Source: CALFVT01 sp964513675 (GTDB taxonomy: Bacteria > Pseudomonadota > Alphaproteobacteria > Caulobacterales > Maricaulaceae). From it: a DNA stretch of 64,000 nt. Under the pieces are notes generated by a model that was not told the DNA's origin, did no database searches, and saw only the letters and a list, made by a program, of their open reading frames with translations. Positions 7,791-17,017 of the stretch are shown here, piece by piece (the stretch's first letter is position 1; each line of letters starts with the position of its first letter). A program made the translations under genes and the position numbers. The stretch lies in contig CAZEOD010000008.1 in the NCBI GenBank assembly GCA_964513675.1, positions 1 through 64,000 on the forward strand, read 5' to 3'.

Positions 7791-9290
7791 ATGCTGGATA
7801 CACACGTCATTTTATCTATTGACCAAGGAACAACAAGCTCTCGGACATTGGTATTCAAGCCGAACGGGGAGCTTCTTTACACGGCGCAAAAAGCCTTCCC
7901 TCAAATTTATCCGCAGGATGGTTGGGTTGAGCATGATCCAGAAAATATTTGGGATAGTGTCATTGAAACACTTCAGCGCGCTGCAAAATTTTGTCACGAT
8001 AATGACCTTTCCATTGCCGGTATTGGCATTACAAATCAGCGCGAAACGACCATCATTTGGGATCGCAAAACGGGCAAACCGCTTTATAATGCGGTTGTCT
8101 GGCAAGATCGGCGCACAGCCGACATCTGCAAAGACTTAAAAGACGCAGGACATGAAACCGAAATTCGGTCAAAAACGGGACTTGTGCTCGACCCGTATTT
8201 CAGCGCCTCAAAAGCGGCTTGGATATTAGACACTGTCAAAGGTGCGCGCAAAAAAGCCGAGGCCGGAGACCTCGCTTTTGGAACCGTCGATAGCTTTTTA
8301 ATATGGCGGCTAACGGGCGGAAAAACCCATGCGACAGACGGTACAAATGCAAGCCGTACAAGTTTGTTTAATGTTAAAAAATATAATTGGGACAAAGAAT
8401 TAGCAGATATTTTTAATGTCCCCTTATCGATCTTACCAGAGGTCAAAGACTGCGCTGATGATTACGGTCATGTGGATAGCAATATTTTACCCGGCCATAT
8501 CCCGATCTGCGGGGTTGCTGGCGATCAGCAAGCGGCTCTTATCGGACAGAACTGCTTCAAACCGGGGGAGCTGAAAAGCACATATGGCACAGGGTGTTTT
8601 ATCGTTACCAATACGGGACAGGACTTCATTCAATCTGATAATAATTTGCTAACAACAATCGGCTATCGCCTAAAAGGCCAAACGACATTTGCACTAGAAG
8701 GCTCTATTTTTGTCGCAGGCGCAGCCATACAATGGCTAAGGGATGGCTTGGCTCTTTTTGAAAATGCAGGCGACACGGCCAAGCTTGCTATTGCTGCCGA
8801 AAACAATCCAGACCTCTATCTTGTCCCGGCTTTTACAGGGCTCGGCGCGCCGCATTGGGACCCCCATGCGCGCGGCGCTATTTTCGGCCTGACACGCGCC
8901 GCTACACGGGCAGATATAGTTCGCGCCGCCCTAGAGGGCATTGCTTTTCAAACCCATGATTTACTCTCTTCCATGTCCCGCGACGGTGTCAAAATTAGCG
9001 CGCTACGGGTTGACGGCGGCATGGTGGCAAATGATTGGTTTTTACAAAGCCTTGCGAATATAACAAATATCACAGTTGAGCGCCCAGACATGCTTGAAAC
9101 AACGGCCCTCGGCGCTGCACAGCTTGCCGCAATGAAACTCGGCCTGACAGCTTACCCAGACGACATGACAGTAAAAAATAAATCTATGTTAAAACGCATG
9201 AAACCAAATTGGAGCGCGGATGTCCGCACTAAGCGAATTAGCCGCTGGAGCCGCGCGGTAGAGGCCACACAACATTTCGCAAAGAAATGA
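7791..9290 (+). CDS. glpK: glycerol kinase
   Basis: ATP-dependent phosphorylation of glycerol to sn-glycerol-3-phosphate, the substrate of the divergent glpD. The 499 residues begin with the phosphate-loop motif LSIDQGTTSSRTLVF and carry DGWVEHDPENIW, GVAGDQQAALIGQ and VDGGMVANDWFLQ, all typical of FGGY-family GlpK. The length is normal. AGGGGGG ends four bases before ATG 7791 and acts as a strong ribosome binding site. Confidence 0.96.
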   Translation: MLDTHVILSIDQGTTSSRTLVFKPNGELLYTAQKAFPQIYPQDGWVEHDPENIWDSVIETLQRAAKFCHDNDLSIAGIGITNQRETTIIWDRKTGKPLYNAVVWQDRRTADICKDLKDAGHETEIRSKTGLVLDPYFSASKAAWILDTVKGARKKAEAGDLAFGTVDSFLIWRLTGGKTHATDGTNASRTSLFNVKKYNWDKELADIFNVPLSILPEVKDCADDYGHVDSNILPGHIPICGVAGDQQAALIGQNCFKPGELKSTYGTGCFIVTNTGQDFIQSDNNLLTTIGYRLKGQTTFALEGSIFVAGAAIQWLRDGLALFENAGDTAKLAIAAENNPDLYLVPAFTGLGAPHWDPHARGAIFGLTRAATRADIVRAALEGIAFQTHDLLSSMSRDGVKISALRVDGGMVANDWFLQSLANITNITVERPDMLETTALGAAQLAAMKLGLTAYPDDMTVKNKSMLKRMKPNWSADVRTKRISRWSRAVEATQHFAKK

Positions 9291-9405
9291 CAGCGGCAAT
9301 AATAACTCCAATCGCCCTATTTCCGCCATATTTATAGACGGAAGGCTACCATTTATTAAGACTATTCACGCTAAAGTTATAGATAGTTTAAATGGGCTTT
9401 CTTTA

Positions 9406-11568
9406 ATGCAGCAAAATGTTACCAATCCTCAGCCTGAAATAACGGACGCTGAATTAGCGACGCTGTTTCGCATGCTGGATATTGTTAATGTAAGCTCATT
9501 ATGGGTCGATAAAAATTTCCAGCATTATAAATATAATGACGCCAATAAGTTCATCAAGGAATCCGTCTTGGATTTAAATGGACGATGGGTTCCCTATACT
9601 GAACTCATATATGAAATTTACCATAAAAACCACGTCGATACTGGACAAGATGATGCCCGTAGTTATCAACAAAACTGGATATCAAAGCTTAGAGAGCAAC
9701 AGAAAACGCCTCTAACGCCGAGTGAAGATTGCGTTATTTTATCTGCATCCGGAAAACGTTTTACCTCGCGCAGAGTTTTCCTTCCTGATGGATCATTATT
9801 GGTTGTCAGTTTTGAATATACAGAGCTTTTACAGCGTGATGATATTATCAAAATCGCCTTCAACTTATCAAAATCCGGGGCTTTATGCTATACGGCTGGG
9901 ACGGATGAATTTTTCATTGAAAGCCCTTATCTTGAGCGCATTTTAACCCCTGAAGAACATTCGGCCGTCAGAAATGAAGGTATGTTTGCAATTATTCACC
10001 CCAATGATCGTGAGTCATCGCGTGAAATATTTATCCGCTCACTGGTGTCAAAAATTCCTATCAGTAAGAATATTCGTATCAAGACGAAAAATCATGGGAA
10101 CCTCTGGTTTAAATTCACGGGGCGTCTTGAAAAAAATAATGATGAAAAATTACGCCGGCATATTTTGACGTTTGAAGATGTGACGGAAGAGCTTAAAATA
10201 CAAGAAAATCTACGCCAGCATATTCATAAGTCTGAGAATGAACTTAAAGAGCGCCTCGATTTCATTGCTAAACTGAGCCATGAGCTAAAAACGCCTATGA
10301 ATGCGATTGTTGGGCTTTCCGACGCTCTCTTGCATGATGAAATAACGGATAAAACGCGCAAAAAACTAGAATTAATACAGCTTTCATCCGGTAATCTTCT
10401 CGGCATGTTGGATGACACCCTCAATCACGCCAAACTGAAAAGCGCAAATGCGACGTTAGATTTGCAATATGTTAACGCCAAAAAAGTTATCGGTGACATT
10501 TGCAAACTTTGGGAGCATCAGGCGCTTAAAAAAGGAACGATAATTCGCTTCCACCCTAATAAAAGCCTGCCAAAATTGATAAAGCTTGATTCCATTCGAA
10601 TAGGTCAATGTTTGAACAACTTGCTATCAAATGCCTCTAAATTTACAGAATATGGCCAGATAGACGTTATTATTCAGCCTCATTATGCTGAAAATAAGCC
10701 AGACCAACTCGCGATTGCCGTACGTGATACGGGTATAGGTATGACAAAAGAGCAGCAAAACAAAGTTTTTGATGCTTATAAACAAGCAAATGAAACCATA
10801 TCAACGCGCTTCGGCGGCACAGGTCTGGGCTTGAGCATTACCAAAGACCTCGTTAAATTAATGGGCGGCGAGATTACAGTTATCTCTAAACCCGAAAAAG
10901 GCAGTATGTTTTTAATCGTTCTTCCAATGGACGCTCACGCCGATGCAAACACGCAAACGCCAGAAACAGCCATAACGCCGCCCCTACCGCAGCAAAAATT
11001 CGATGCAGCTGAAAAACTTGCTATAGCGCACCGCAACGAAACTAATGACATCAGCAAATCTCCGCTGGAAACCAAAAGAGTTTCGAAACAGCCTTTCATT
11101 CAAGACGGTGATGCATATTCACCGGCTAAAAAAATAATAAGAAAGGCGGCTATTAATGCCGGCGAGCTTGAAAAACTGAACATCCTTGTCGTTGACGATA
11201 ATGAAACTAATCATATCGTCATGTCGTCACTCCTCGAAAATGTTGTGGGCGGAATTTATTCGGCTTATAATGGACAAGAAGCGCTAAACGTTCTGGCTGT
11301 TGAGCATATTGATGTTGTGTTAATGGATATTCACATGCCGGTTATGGACGGCATTGAAGCCACTATTGCCATTCGTCAAAGCCCAGAGGCCTTTTCTAAT
11401 GTCCGTATTATCGCCTTAACCGCCGATCCTCAATATCAACAGCAAAGACTCTGCGTCAATATTGGCATGGACGAAGCGATCGCAAAGCCCGTCAAGCTTG
11501 TTGACCTCATTGATATTATCAAGAAAACGCTCGCAGCCCCCGTCAATATGCTTTCAAAAGCGAGCTAA
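9406..11568 (+). CDS. hybrid sensor histidine kinase/response regulator
   Basis: A 720-residue cytoplasmic-looking hybrid kinase without membrane spans. The N-terminal 260 residues hold PAS-like sequence (IHPNDRESSREIF near 200). HisKA with FIAKLSHELKTPMNA gives the phospho-acceptor His at about 292. The ATPase domain has NNLLSNASKF, RDTGIGM and FGGTGLGLSI. A poorly conserved linker precedes a receiver domain (about 590-710) with LVVDDNETN, the phospho-acceptor Asp in VVLMDIHMPVMDG, and the lysine in IAKPVKL. No HPt or output domain is present, so a separate phosphotransfer partner is expected. Not obviously linked to a neighbour. Confidence 0.9.
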   Translation: MQQNVTNPQPEITDAELATLFRMLDIVNVSSLWVDKNFQHYKYNDANKFIKESVLDLNGRWVPYTELIYEIYHKNHVDTGQDDARSYQQNWISKLREQQKTPLTPSEDCVILSASGKRFTSRRVFLPDGSLLVVSFEYTELLQRDDIIKIAFNLSKSGALCYTAGTDEFFIESPYLERILTPEEHSAVRNEGMFAIIHPNDRESSREIFIRSLVSKIPISKNIRIKTKNHGNLWFKFTGRLEKNNDEKLRRHILTFEDVTEELKIQENLRQHIHKSENELKERLDFIAKLSHELKTPMNAIVGLSDALLHDEITDKTRKKLELIQLSSGNLLGMLDDTLNHAKLKSANATLDLQYVNAKKVIGDICKLWEHQALKKGTIIRFHPNKSLPKLIKLDSIRIGQCLNNLLSNASKFTEYGQIDVIIQPHYAENKPDQLAIAVRDTGIGMTKEQQNKVFDAYKQANETISTRFGGTGLGLSITKDLVKLMGGEITVISKPEKGSMFLIVLPMDAHADANTQTPETAITPPLPQQKFDAAEKLAIAHRNETNDISKSPLETKRVSKQPFIQDGDAYSPAKKIIRKAAINAGELEKLNILVVDDNETNHIVMSSLLENVVGGIYSAYNGQEALNVLAVEHIDVVLMDIHMPVMDGIEATIAIRQSPEAFSNVRIIALTADPQYQQQRLCVNIGMDEAIAKPVKLVDLIDIIKKTLAAPVNMLSKAS

Positions 11569-11597
11569 TAAAGATCGCCTTATAATTAGCTTTAGGT

Positions 11598-12830
11598 CTA
11601 GTTTTTATAAGCCTTAAGCTCTTTACGGGCCACCTGCATACGGTGAACAGCGTCAGGGCCATCGGCAAAGCGAAGCGTGCGAAGTCCAACCCACATTTGA
11701 GCCAGCGGTGTATCTTGAGACACGCCCGTTCCGCCCCACATCTGCATGGCTTCATCAACAACATGAAGCGCCATTTGCGGCGCAGCAACTTTGATTTGGG
11801 AGATATAAGGCGCAGCGGCGCGCGGATCACCTTGGTCCATCATCCACGCCGCTTTCAGGCAGAGAAGCCGCGCTTGCTCAATCCGAATACGGCAATCAGC
11901 AATAATATCGTAATTAGCGCCCAGTTTCGCGAGGGGCTTTCCGAATGCTGTCCGGTTATAAGCCCGCTCACACATCAGTTCCAAGGCCCGTTCCGCCTGA
12001 CCAATAGCGCGCATACAGTGATGGATACGGCCCGGCCCAAGGCGGCCCTGACTCACTTCAAACCCGCGGCCTTCACCGAGCAATAAAGCCGATTCAGGCA
12101 CACGCACATTCGTAAACCGAATATGCATATGGCCGTGGGGCGCATCATCATGCCCAAAAACGGTCATGGGACGTAATATCTCAACGCCCTCTGAGTCGGC
12201 TTGAACAACAAACATAGAATGTTGCTGATGCCGTGTTCCTTCATCCCGGCCGGCTGTGCGGGCCATTAAAATATAAACCTGACAGCGCGGATCCCCGGCC
12301 CCTGATGACCAATATTTCTCTCCGTTAAAAACCCACTCATTTCCCTCTTTAACAGCCGAAAATTCAAGGTTTGTTGCATCAGATGACGCCACGGCGGGTT
12401 CAGTCATTAGATAGGCAGAGCGGATTTCACCGTTTAGCAAAGGCTTAAGCCATCTCTCTTTATGCTCTTCTGTGCCGTAACGTTCGAAAACTTCCATATT
12501 GCCAGTATCCGGCGCGCTACAATTAAATATTTCAGGGCCTAAAATACACCAACCCATTTGCTCAGCCAGATAGGCATATTCAACCGTCGACAAGCCATAA
12601 CCCCGGTCGGAATCTGTGAGCCAGAAATTCCATAATTTCTTCTCGCGCGCCTCGGCCTTTAGCGTTTCGCGAATTTCTGTTTGGCGATCTGTAAAAACGA
12701 AACGGTCGCCAGCCTTACCTATTTCTGAATGATATTCTGCATCCGCAGCGATTATCTTATTTTGCATCATGTCGCGCACTTGCGCATGAATAGGCCGAAG
12801 CCGCTCTGTCATTCCTAAATCCATCGACAT
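11598..12830 (-). CDS. acyl-CoA dehydrogenase, ACAD10/11- or LvaC-like
   Basis: An FAD-dependent acyl-CoA dehydrogenase-fold protein of 410 residues, last gene of the six-gene operon. It carries APDTGNMEVFERYGT, the flavin-site MTEPAVASSDATN and GRLGPGRIHHCMRAIG, which I associate with the ACAD10/11 branch. The position of the usual catalytic EGT reads ADGPD, so an Asp may serve as base. In ACAD10/11 this domain is fused to an APH-type kinase, and in the levulinate lva operon the two are separate; here the kinase gene is in the same operon. The inferred role is dehydration/rearrangement of a phosphorylated 4-hydroxyacyl-CoA. A plain 2,3-dehydrogenase remains possible. Confidence 0.85.
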   Translation of the reverse strand: MSMDLGMTERLRPIHAQVRDMMQNKIIAADAEYHSEIGKAGDRFVFTDRQTEIRETLKAEAREKKLWNFWLTDSDRGYGLSTVEYAYLAEQMGWCILGPEIFNCSAPDTGNMEVFERYGTEEHKERWLKPLLNGEIRSAYLMTEPAVASSDATNLEFSAVKEGNEWVFNGEKYWSSGAGDPRCQVYILMARTAGRDEGTRHQQHSMFVVQADSEGVEILRPMTVFGHDDAPHGHMHIRFTNVRVPESALLLGEGRGFEVSQGRLGPGRIHHCMRAIGQAERALELMCERAYNRTAFGKPLAKLGANYDIIADCRIRIEQARLLCLKAAWMMDQGDPRAAAPYISQIKVAAPQMALHVVDEAMQMWGGTGVSQDTPLAQMWVGLRTLRFADGPDAVHRMQVARKELKAYKN

Positions 12831-12839
12831 GATCTCTCC

Positions 12840-13964
12840 TTAAAAGCCTTTCATCCGGCCTAATTGATCCAGATGATAATTCTCATCCCCAAATAATTCC
12901 TGCGCAGCCCGAATACGTTTGAGGAAAAGTCCAATATCATATTCATCTGTCATACCCACGCCGCCAAACATTTGCACGCCTTCTAATCCAGCCAGCTTTG
13001 CAACACTGCCGAGTTTAGCCTTCGCCATAGCTACAGCGGCAGGCGCATCTTCGGACTGTGAATCCAGCGCGGTCAGCGCCGCGAGAACCGCCGAGCGCGC
13101 GATTTCTAATTCGCAATATAAATGAGAAGCCCGATGTTGAAGGGCTTGAAACCGTCCAATTTCAGTTCCAAATTGTTTACGCTCTTTCAAATAATCAGTG
13201 GTCAATTTAAAGGCCTGTCCACCGGCCCCTAACAGCTCAGCGCTTACAACGGCGCGGCCTGCATTCAAAACAATGTCTAAAACATCGCCGCCTTCATCAA
13301 CTTCGCCAATAACAGCATCTGCCGTTACATCGACATCGTTAAATTCTATACGCGCCGCATTGCGGCTATCAACCATTATTACGCGCTCTGTCTCTAGGCC
13401 CTTCGATTTCGGGTCGACAAGAAATAGCGTGATTTTATCATCCGACGTCTTCGCCGCCACAATGAGGTGGTCAGCGATATGGCCATCAACGACCATGGAT
13501 TTCTCGCCGTTCAGTTTAAAGCCGTTCCCCGAACGCGTTGCCGTCATCTCCATCAGGCGCGGATTATGCTTTCGCCCCTCATCTACGGCTAGGGCCATGA
13601 TTGTTTCGCCAGAGGCCAGCTTTGGTAGCCATTCCGATTTCTGCGCCTCTGACCCAGCGGTTTTCACGGCCGTTGCCGCTAAAATGGCCGATGATAAAAA
13701 CGGAGACGCCGTCAGGTTTTTACCCATCTCAACGGCAACAAGACCCGCTGCCATATGGCCCATATCGACACCGCCATGTTCTTCAGGAATAATAACGCCG
13801 GCAAAGCCCATAGCGGCCATTTCGGCCCAAAGGCTGCGGTCAATTCCGTCTTGGCTGCGCTCATCGCGCAATTTACGCATCGACGTTACAGGTGACTTTT
13901 CGGCAAAAAAACCTTCCGCACTTTCGGATAAAAGTTTTTCGTCTTCATTTAAAACAAGCGCCAT
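12840..13964 (-). CDS. acyl-CoA dehydrogenase, probable partner subunit
   Basis: A 374-residue acyl-CoA dehydrogenase-fold protein, 9 bases before the next operon gene. N-terminal (ESAEGFFAEKSP), middle (GFKLNGEKSMVVDG) and C-terminal (ERKQFGTEIGRFQALQHR, MFGGVGMTDEYDIG) domains are recognisable. The catalytic-glutamate segment near the C-terminus is replaced by ELFGDENYHL with no EGT-like motif. In heteromeric steroid-type enzymes such as ChsE4-ChsE5 or FadE28-FadE29 one subunit lacks the base, and the adjacent gene at 13968 has it, so a mixed complex is inferred. Confidence 0.82.
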   Translation of the reverse strand: MALVLNEDEKLLSESAEGFFAEKSPVTSMRKLRDERSQDGIDRSLWAEMAAMGFAGVIIPEEHGGVDMGHMAAGLVAVEMGKNLTASPFLSSAILAATAVKTAGSEAQKSEWLPKLASGETIMALAVDEGRKHNPRLMEMTATRSGNGFKLNGEKSMVVDGHIADHLIVAAKTSDDKITLFLVDPKSKGLETERVIMVDSRNAARIEFNDVDVTADAVIGEVDEGGDVLDIVLNAGRAVVSAELLGAGGQAFKLTTDYLKERKQFGTEIGRFQALQHRASHLYCELEIARSAVLAALTALDSQSEDAPAAVAMAKAKLGSVAKLAGLEGVQMFGGVGMTDEYDIGLFLKRIRAAQELFGDENYHLDQLGRMKGF

Positions 13965-13967
13965 TCC

Positions 13968-15146
13968 CTAGGCTCCCGGAAGCTGTAAAATATGTTTAGA
14001 AATAATATTAAGCTGCACTTCCGACGTGCCGCCCTCAATAGAGTTGGCTTTGGTTCGCAGCCATGAGCGTGCCAATCGCCCGTCATCAGACCGCTCGCCT
14101 TCCCATTCAAGCCCCTCATAACCGGCGCTATCCATCATGATTTCAAACCGCCGCTTATTTAGCTCCGTACCGTAATATTTCAGCATAGACGAATCAGCGC
14201 CCAGACTTGCCCCTGCTTTTGCTTCACCGAGCTTACGCGCCATTGTTTGATTAAAAGCCCATTCATCGACTTCAGCTTGAAGGATTTTTGCGCGTAAAAC
14301 ACTATCTGCAAGCTTCCCGTCTTCAAGGCCAATCATTGCTGCTGCAATTTCATGCATAGGCCGCGTAACGCCGCTTTGATCGCCAATCATTTCGCGCTCA
14401 TGGGTGAGAAGATATTTCGCGATTGACCAACCTTTATCAAGCTCTCCAACAAGATTAGCCTTGGGCACTTTAACGTCATCAAAAAATGTTTCGCAAAAGG
14501 GCGAGCGGCCAGAGATGAGCTTAATCGGCCGTGTTGTTACGCCCGGCGTTTCCATATCAAACAGCACAAAACTAATACCGTGATGTTTCTTGCCCGAATT
14601 ATCCGTTCTAACGAGGCAAAAAATCCAGTCGGCTTTATCCGCATAGGACGTCCAAACTTTTTGGCCATTAACGATCCAATGATCGCCCATATCTTCGGCT
14701 TTCGTTGCTAAAGACGCCAAATCTGATCCCGCATTGGGTTCGGAATAGCCTTGGCACCAGCGAATTTCCCCGCCGGCAATTTTTGGCAAATGCTCAAGCT
14801 TTTGCGCCTCAGTTCCGAATTTCAATAAAGCTGGCCCTAACATCCAAATGCCAAAGCTTGATAGCGGCGAGCGCGCATTTATCCGCTTCATTTCCTTGGC
14901 TAAAATCTTAGCTTCAGCTTTGGACAAACCGCCCCCGCCATATTCTTTCGGCCATGTCGGAACCGTCCAGCCTCTCGCGGACATACGCTCAAGCCAAAGC
15001 TTTTGCGCTGTGTTTTTAAAGCTAAATTTACGCCCACCCCAGCAGGCATCATCTTCGCCTTTGACGGGTAAACGCATCTCCGCAGGACAATTATCTTCAA
15101 GCCAAGCCCGTGTATCTTTTTGAAACTGTTCAAGATCGGTCATCAT
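13968..15146 (-). CDS. acyl-CoA dehydrogenase, catalytic-type subunit
   Basis: A 392-residue acyl-CoA dehydrogenase. The flavin-proximal motif is CQGYSEPNAGSDLASL. The C-terminal segment SIEGGTSEVQLNIISKHIL keeps the catalytic-glutamate environment. The sequence begins MMTDLEQFQKDTRAWLEDN, close to FadE-type large subunits. It is separated by three bases from the gene on each side, so it is translated as part of a tight operon. The substrate is unknown; a branched, steroid-like or long acyl-CoA is plausible given the APH kinase and two SDRs beside it. Confidence 0.88.
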   Translation of the reverse strand: MMTDLEQFQKDTRAWLEDNCPAEMRLPVKGEDDACWGGRKFSFKNTAQKLWLERMSARGWTVPTWPKEYGGGGLSKAEAKILAKEMKRINARSPLSSFGIWMLGPALLKFGTEAQKLEHLPKIAGGEIRWCQGYSEPNAGSDLASLATKAEDMGDHWIVNGQKVWTSYADKADWIFCLVRTDNSGKKHHGISFVLFDMETPGVTTRPIKLISGRSPFCETFFDDVKVPKANLVGELDKGWSIAKYLLTHEREMIGDQSGVTRPMHEIAAAMIGLEDGKLADSVLRAKILQAEVDEWAFNQTMARKLGEAKAGASLGADSSMLKYYGTELNKRRFEIMMDSAGYEGLEWEGERSDDGRLARSWLRTKANSIEGGTSEVQLNIISKHILQLPGA

Positions 15147-15149
15147 ATC

Positions 15150-16236
15150 CTATAACGCTCCTGTTTTTATCTTAAGCCGCGCTAATTGGCCGAGCGCATT
15201 TGTCATCATACCGTAAGCTTTAAATCGGGGATTATCCGTTTGGCCGTGGTAATAGCGGTAATAAATCTGCTGAATAATAACGGCCAAACGCCATATTCCG
15301 TAAATATAATAAAACTGAAACCCGTCCTTATTAATGGGGCAATGCGCAGCATATTCATCCAAAAACTCTTGGCGCGTCATCATGCCCGGCGCCATACAGG
15401 GCTGCCGAACCGTCATTTTCATAAAGTCTGGATCATCCGCCTGTATCCAATAGGCCAAGGTATTTCCCAAATCCATGAGCGGATCCCCTAAGGCGGAAAT
15501 TTCCCAGTCTAATATAGCCTTAATTTGTGCCGGGTCATCACGGTCTAAAATACAATTATCAATACGGAAATCACCATGGAGCAGACCGACGCCCTGCTCT
15601 TTATCGGGGCGATTATCTTCGAGCCACTGGCAAATATCTTCAAATTTTTCGACGTCATCCGTCCACGCCTTGGCCCAGCGTTTATTCCATCCTAATATCT
15701 GGCGCTCGACATAACCCTGCGGCTTTCCAAAATCACCCAAACCGGCCGCTTCATAATCAACATTATGCAAATCAACTAACCGCTTGATAAAGGTCTCGTT
15801 TAGAGCCCGCGCTTTCGCCGCGTCCCAGTTCCAGCTGTCAGGGATATCTTTATGGATCAAATGCCCTTCGGCGCGCTCCATAACGTAAAATTCGGCGCCT
15901 ATATGGGCCTCATCATCTGTATAAAATAATGTCTTTGCAACATAAGGATAGACGGGCTGCAAAGCGGTTTGAATACGATATTCGCGGTGCATGTCATGCC
16001 CCCCTTTTGGAATATAACCAAAAGGCGGACGCCGCAGCACAAAGCGTTGCTCTGCATAGTCGATAGCATAGGTCAAATTTGATGCACCGCTATTATATNN
16101 NNNNNNNNCTATTATATTGCGCAATAGCGGGAGCCGATTTGATATCAGGACGCTTCGCTTTAATTAACGCATCAACCGCGTCGATATTAAGCTCCTCGCC
16201 CTCACGCACGGCAACTGTCGGATTATTAGAGGCCAT
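15150..16236 (-). CDS. APH-family phosphotransferase (LvaA/ACAD10-kinase-like), interrupted by an assembly gap
   Basis: An aminoglycoside-phosphotransferase-fold kinase. Motifs include YVMERAEGHLI, the catalytic LLHGDFRIDNCI and the metal-binding AILDWEISALGDPLMD. A run of ten Ns (16099-16108) lies between two copies of CTATTATAT. Removing the Ns and one copy gives 1068 bases, an intact 355-residue protein that reads IAQYNSGASNLTY at the joint, the expected phosphate-loop region. The real gene is therefore whole. Its ATG overlaps the stop of the upstream SDR (TAATG), which suggests translational coupling. In LvaA and ACAD10/11 such kinases phosphorylate 4-hydroxyacyl-CoA; that role is inferred here. 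Confidence 0.87.
16099..16108. other. assembly gap (10 N) with 9-bp duplicated flanks
   Basis: CTATTATAT occurs immediately on both sides of the Ns. Collapsing gap and duplicate restores the kinase reading frame exactly, so no sequence is likely to be missing. Confidence 0.9.
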
Positions 16237-16994
16237 TAAATAACGGCGCCGCCGTCAACAACCATACCCTGACCTGTAAAATAGCTCGCCTCATCTGAGA
16301 CCATAAAGAGAACTGCGCCCACCATTTCTTCGGGCTGAGCCATACGTTTTAGCGATAAGTTCAGGTTCATATATGTTTCCATCATAGGATTACCTTTAAG
16401 CGATTCAGCGATTTTCGTATCCGTAAAGCCCGGCAGAAGCGCATTTACGCGTATGCCCTGCTGGGAATATTCCTTTGCGAAACCCTTCGTCATATTAATC
16501 ATCGCGGCTTTGGTCATACCGTAAACAACGCGCATAATTCCGGGCTGTATGCCGTCAATCGACGCAACATTCACAACAGATCCGCCGCCCGATTCCAGCA
16601 TTAACGGGATCGCTTTTGCCGTGAGGTAAAATGGCCCCTTAAGGTTTACATCCATCGTTTTATCATAGGCCCATTCGGGCGTTTCATGCGCTGCGCCAAA
16701 ATATGGGTTCGTCGCGCCGTTATTAATTAAGATATTCAGGCCGCCATGCTTAGCTTTAATCTCAGCCAAAGCCGCATCATGCGTGTCGATTTCGCCGAGA
16801 TGCAAAACCATAGCATCCGCCTTGCCGCCCTTCGCGCGGATATCGGCCGCAACGGCCTCGCAAGGCTCGAGCTTACGGCTAGCGCAAATAACTGTCGCCC
16901 CATGCTCAGCGAGGCCGTGAGCAACCGCCTCACCTATTCCCCGCGATGCGCCCGCCACTAAGGCAATTTTACCCGTTAAATCAAACCGTGCCAT
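16236..16994 (-). CDS. short-chain dehydrogenase/reductase
   Basis: A classical 252-residue SDR. It has the cofactor motif LVAGASRGIGEAVAHGL, the NNG motif in ILINNGATNPYFG, catalytic Ser in VNVASIDG, and Tyr/Lys in VYGMTKAAM. It is probably an NAD(P)-dependent 3-hydroxyacyl-CoA or alcohol dehydrogenase within the acyl-CoA operon. The stop codon overlaps the kinase start by one base. The gene upstream, also an SDR, ends 23 bases before its start. Confidence 0.9.
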   Translation of the reverse strand: MARFDLTGKIALVAGASRGIGEAVAHGLAEHGATVICASRKLEPCEAVAADIRAKGGKADAMVLHLGEIDTHDAALAEIKAKHGGLNILINNGATNPYFGAAHETPEWAYDKTMDVNLKGPFYLTAKAIPLMLESGGGSVVNVASIDGIQPGIMRVVYGMTKAAMINMTKGFAKEYSQQGIRVNALLPGFTDTKIAESLKGNPMMETYMNLNLSLKRMAQPEEMVGAVLFMVSDEASYFTGQGMVVDGGAVI

Positions 16995-17017
16995 AATAGC
17001 TCCTTACTCTTTTTCGC

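Noticed and set aside
11643..12086. Plus-strand frame of 147 codons
   Set aside because: Antisense to the ACAD11-like gene; no motif, no ribosome site.
13198..13971. Long plus-strand frame of 257 codons
   Set aside because: It is antisense to an acyl-CoA dehydrogenase with clear family motifs; its translation is Ser/Thr/Pro-rich with no domain.
15150..15491. Aminoglycoside resistance gene
   Set aside because: The APH fold here sits with acyl-CoA dehydrogenases and matches the LvaA/ACAD10 type of kinase, not antibiotic kinases.
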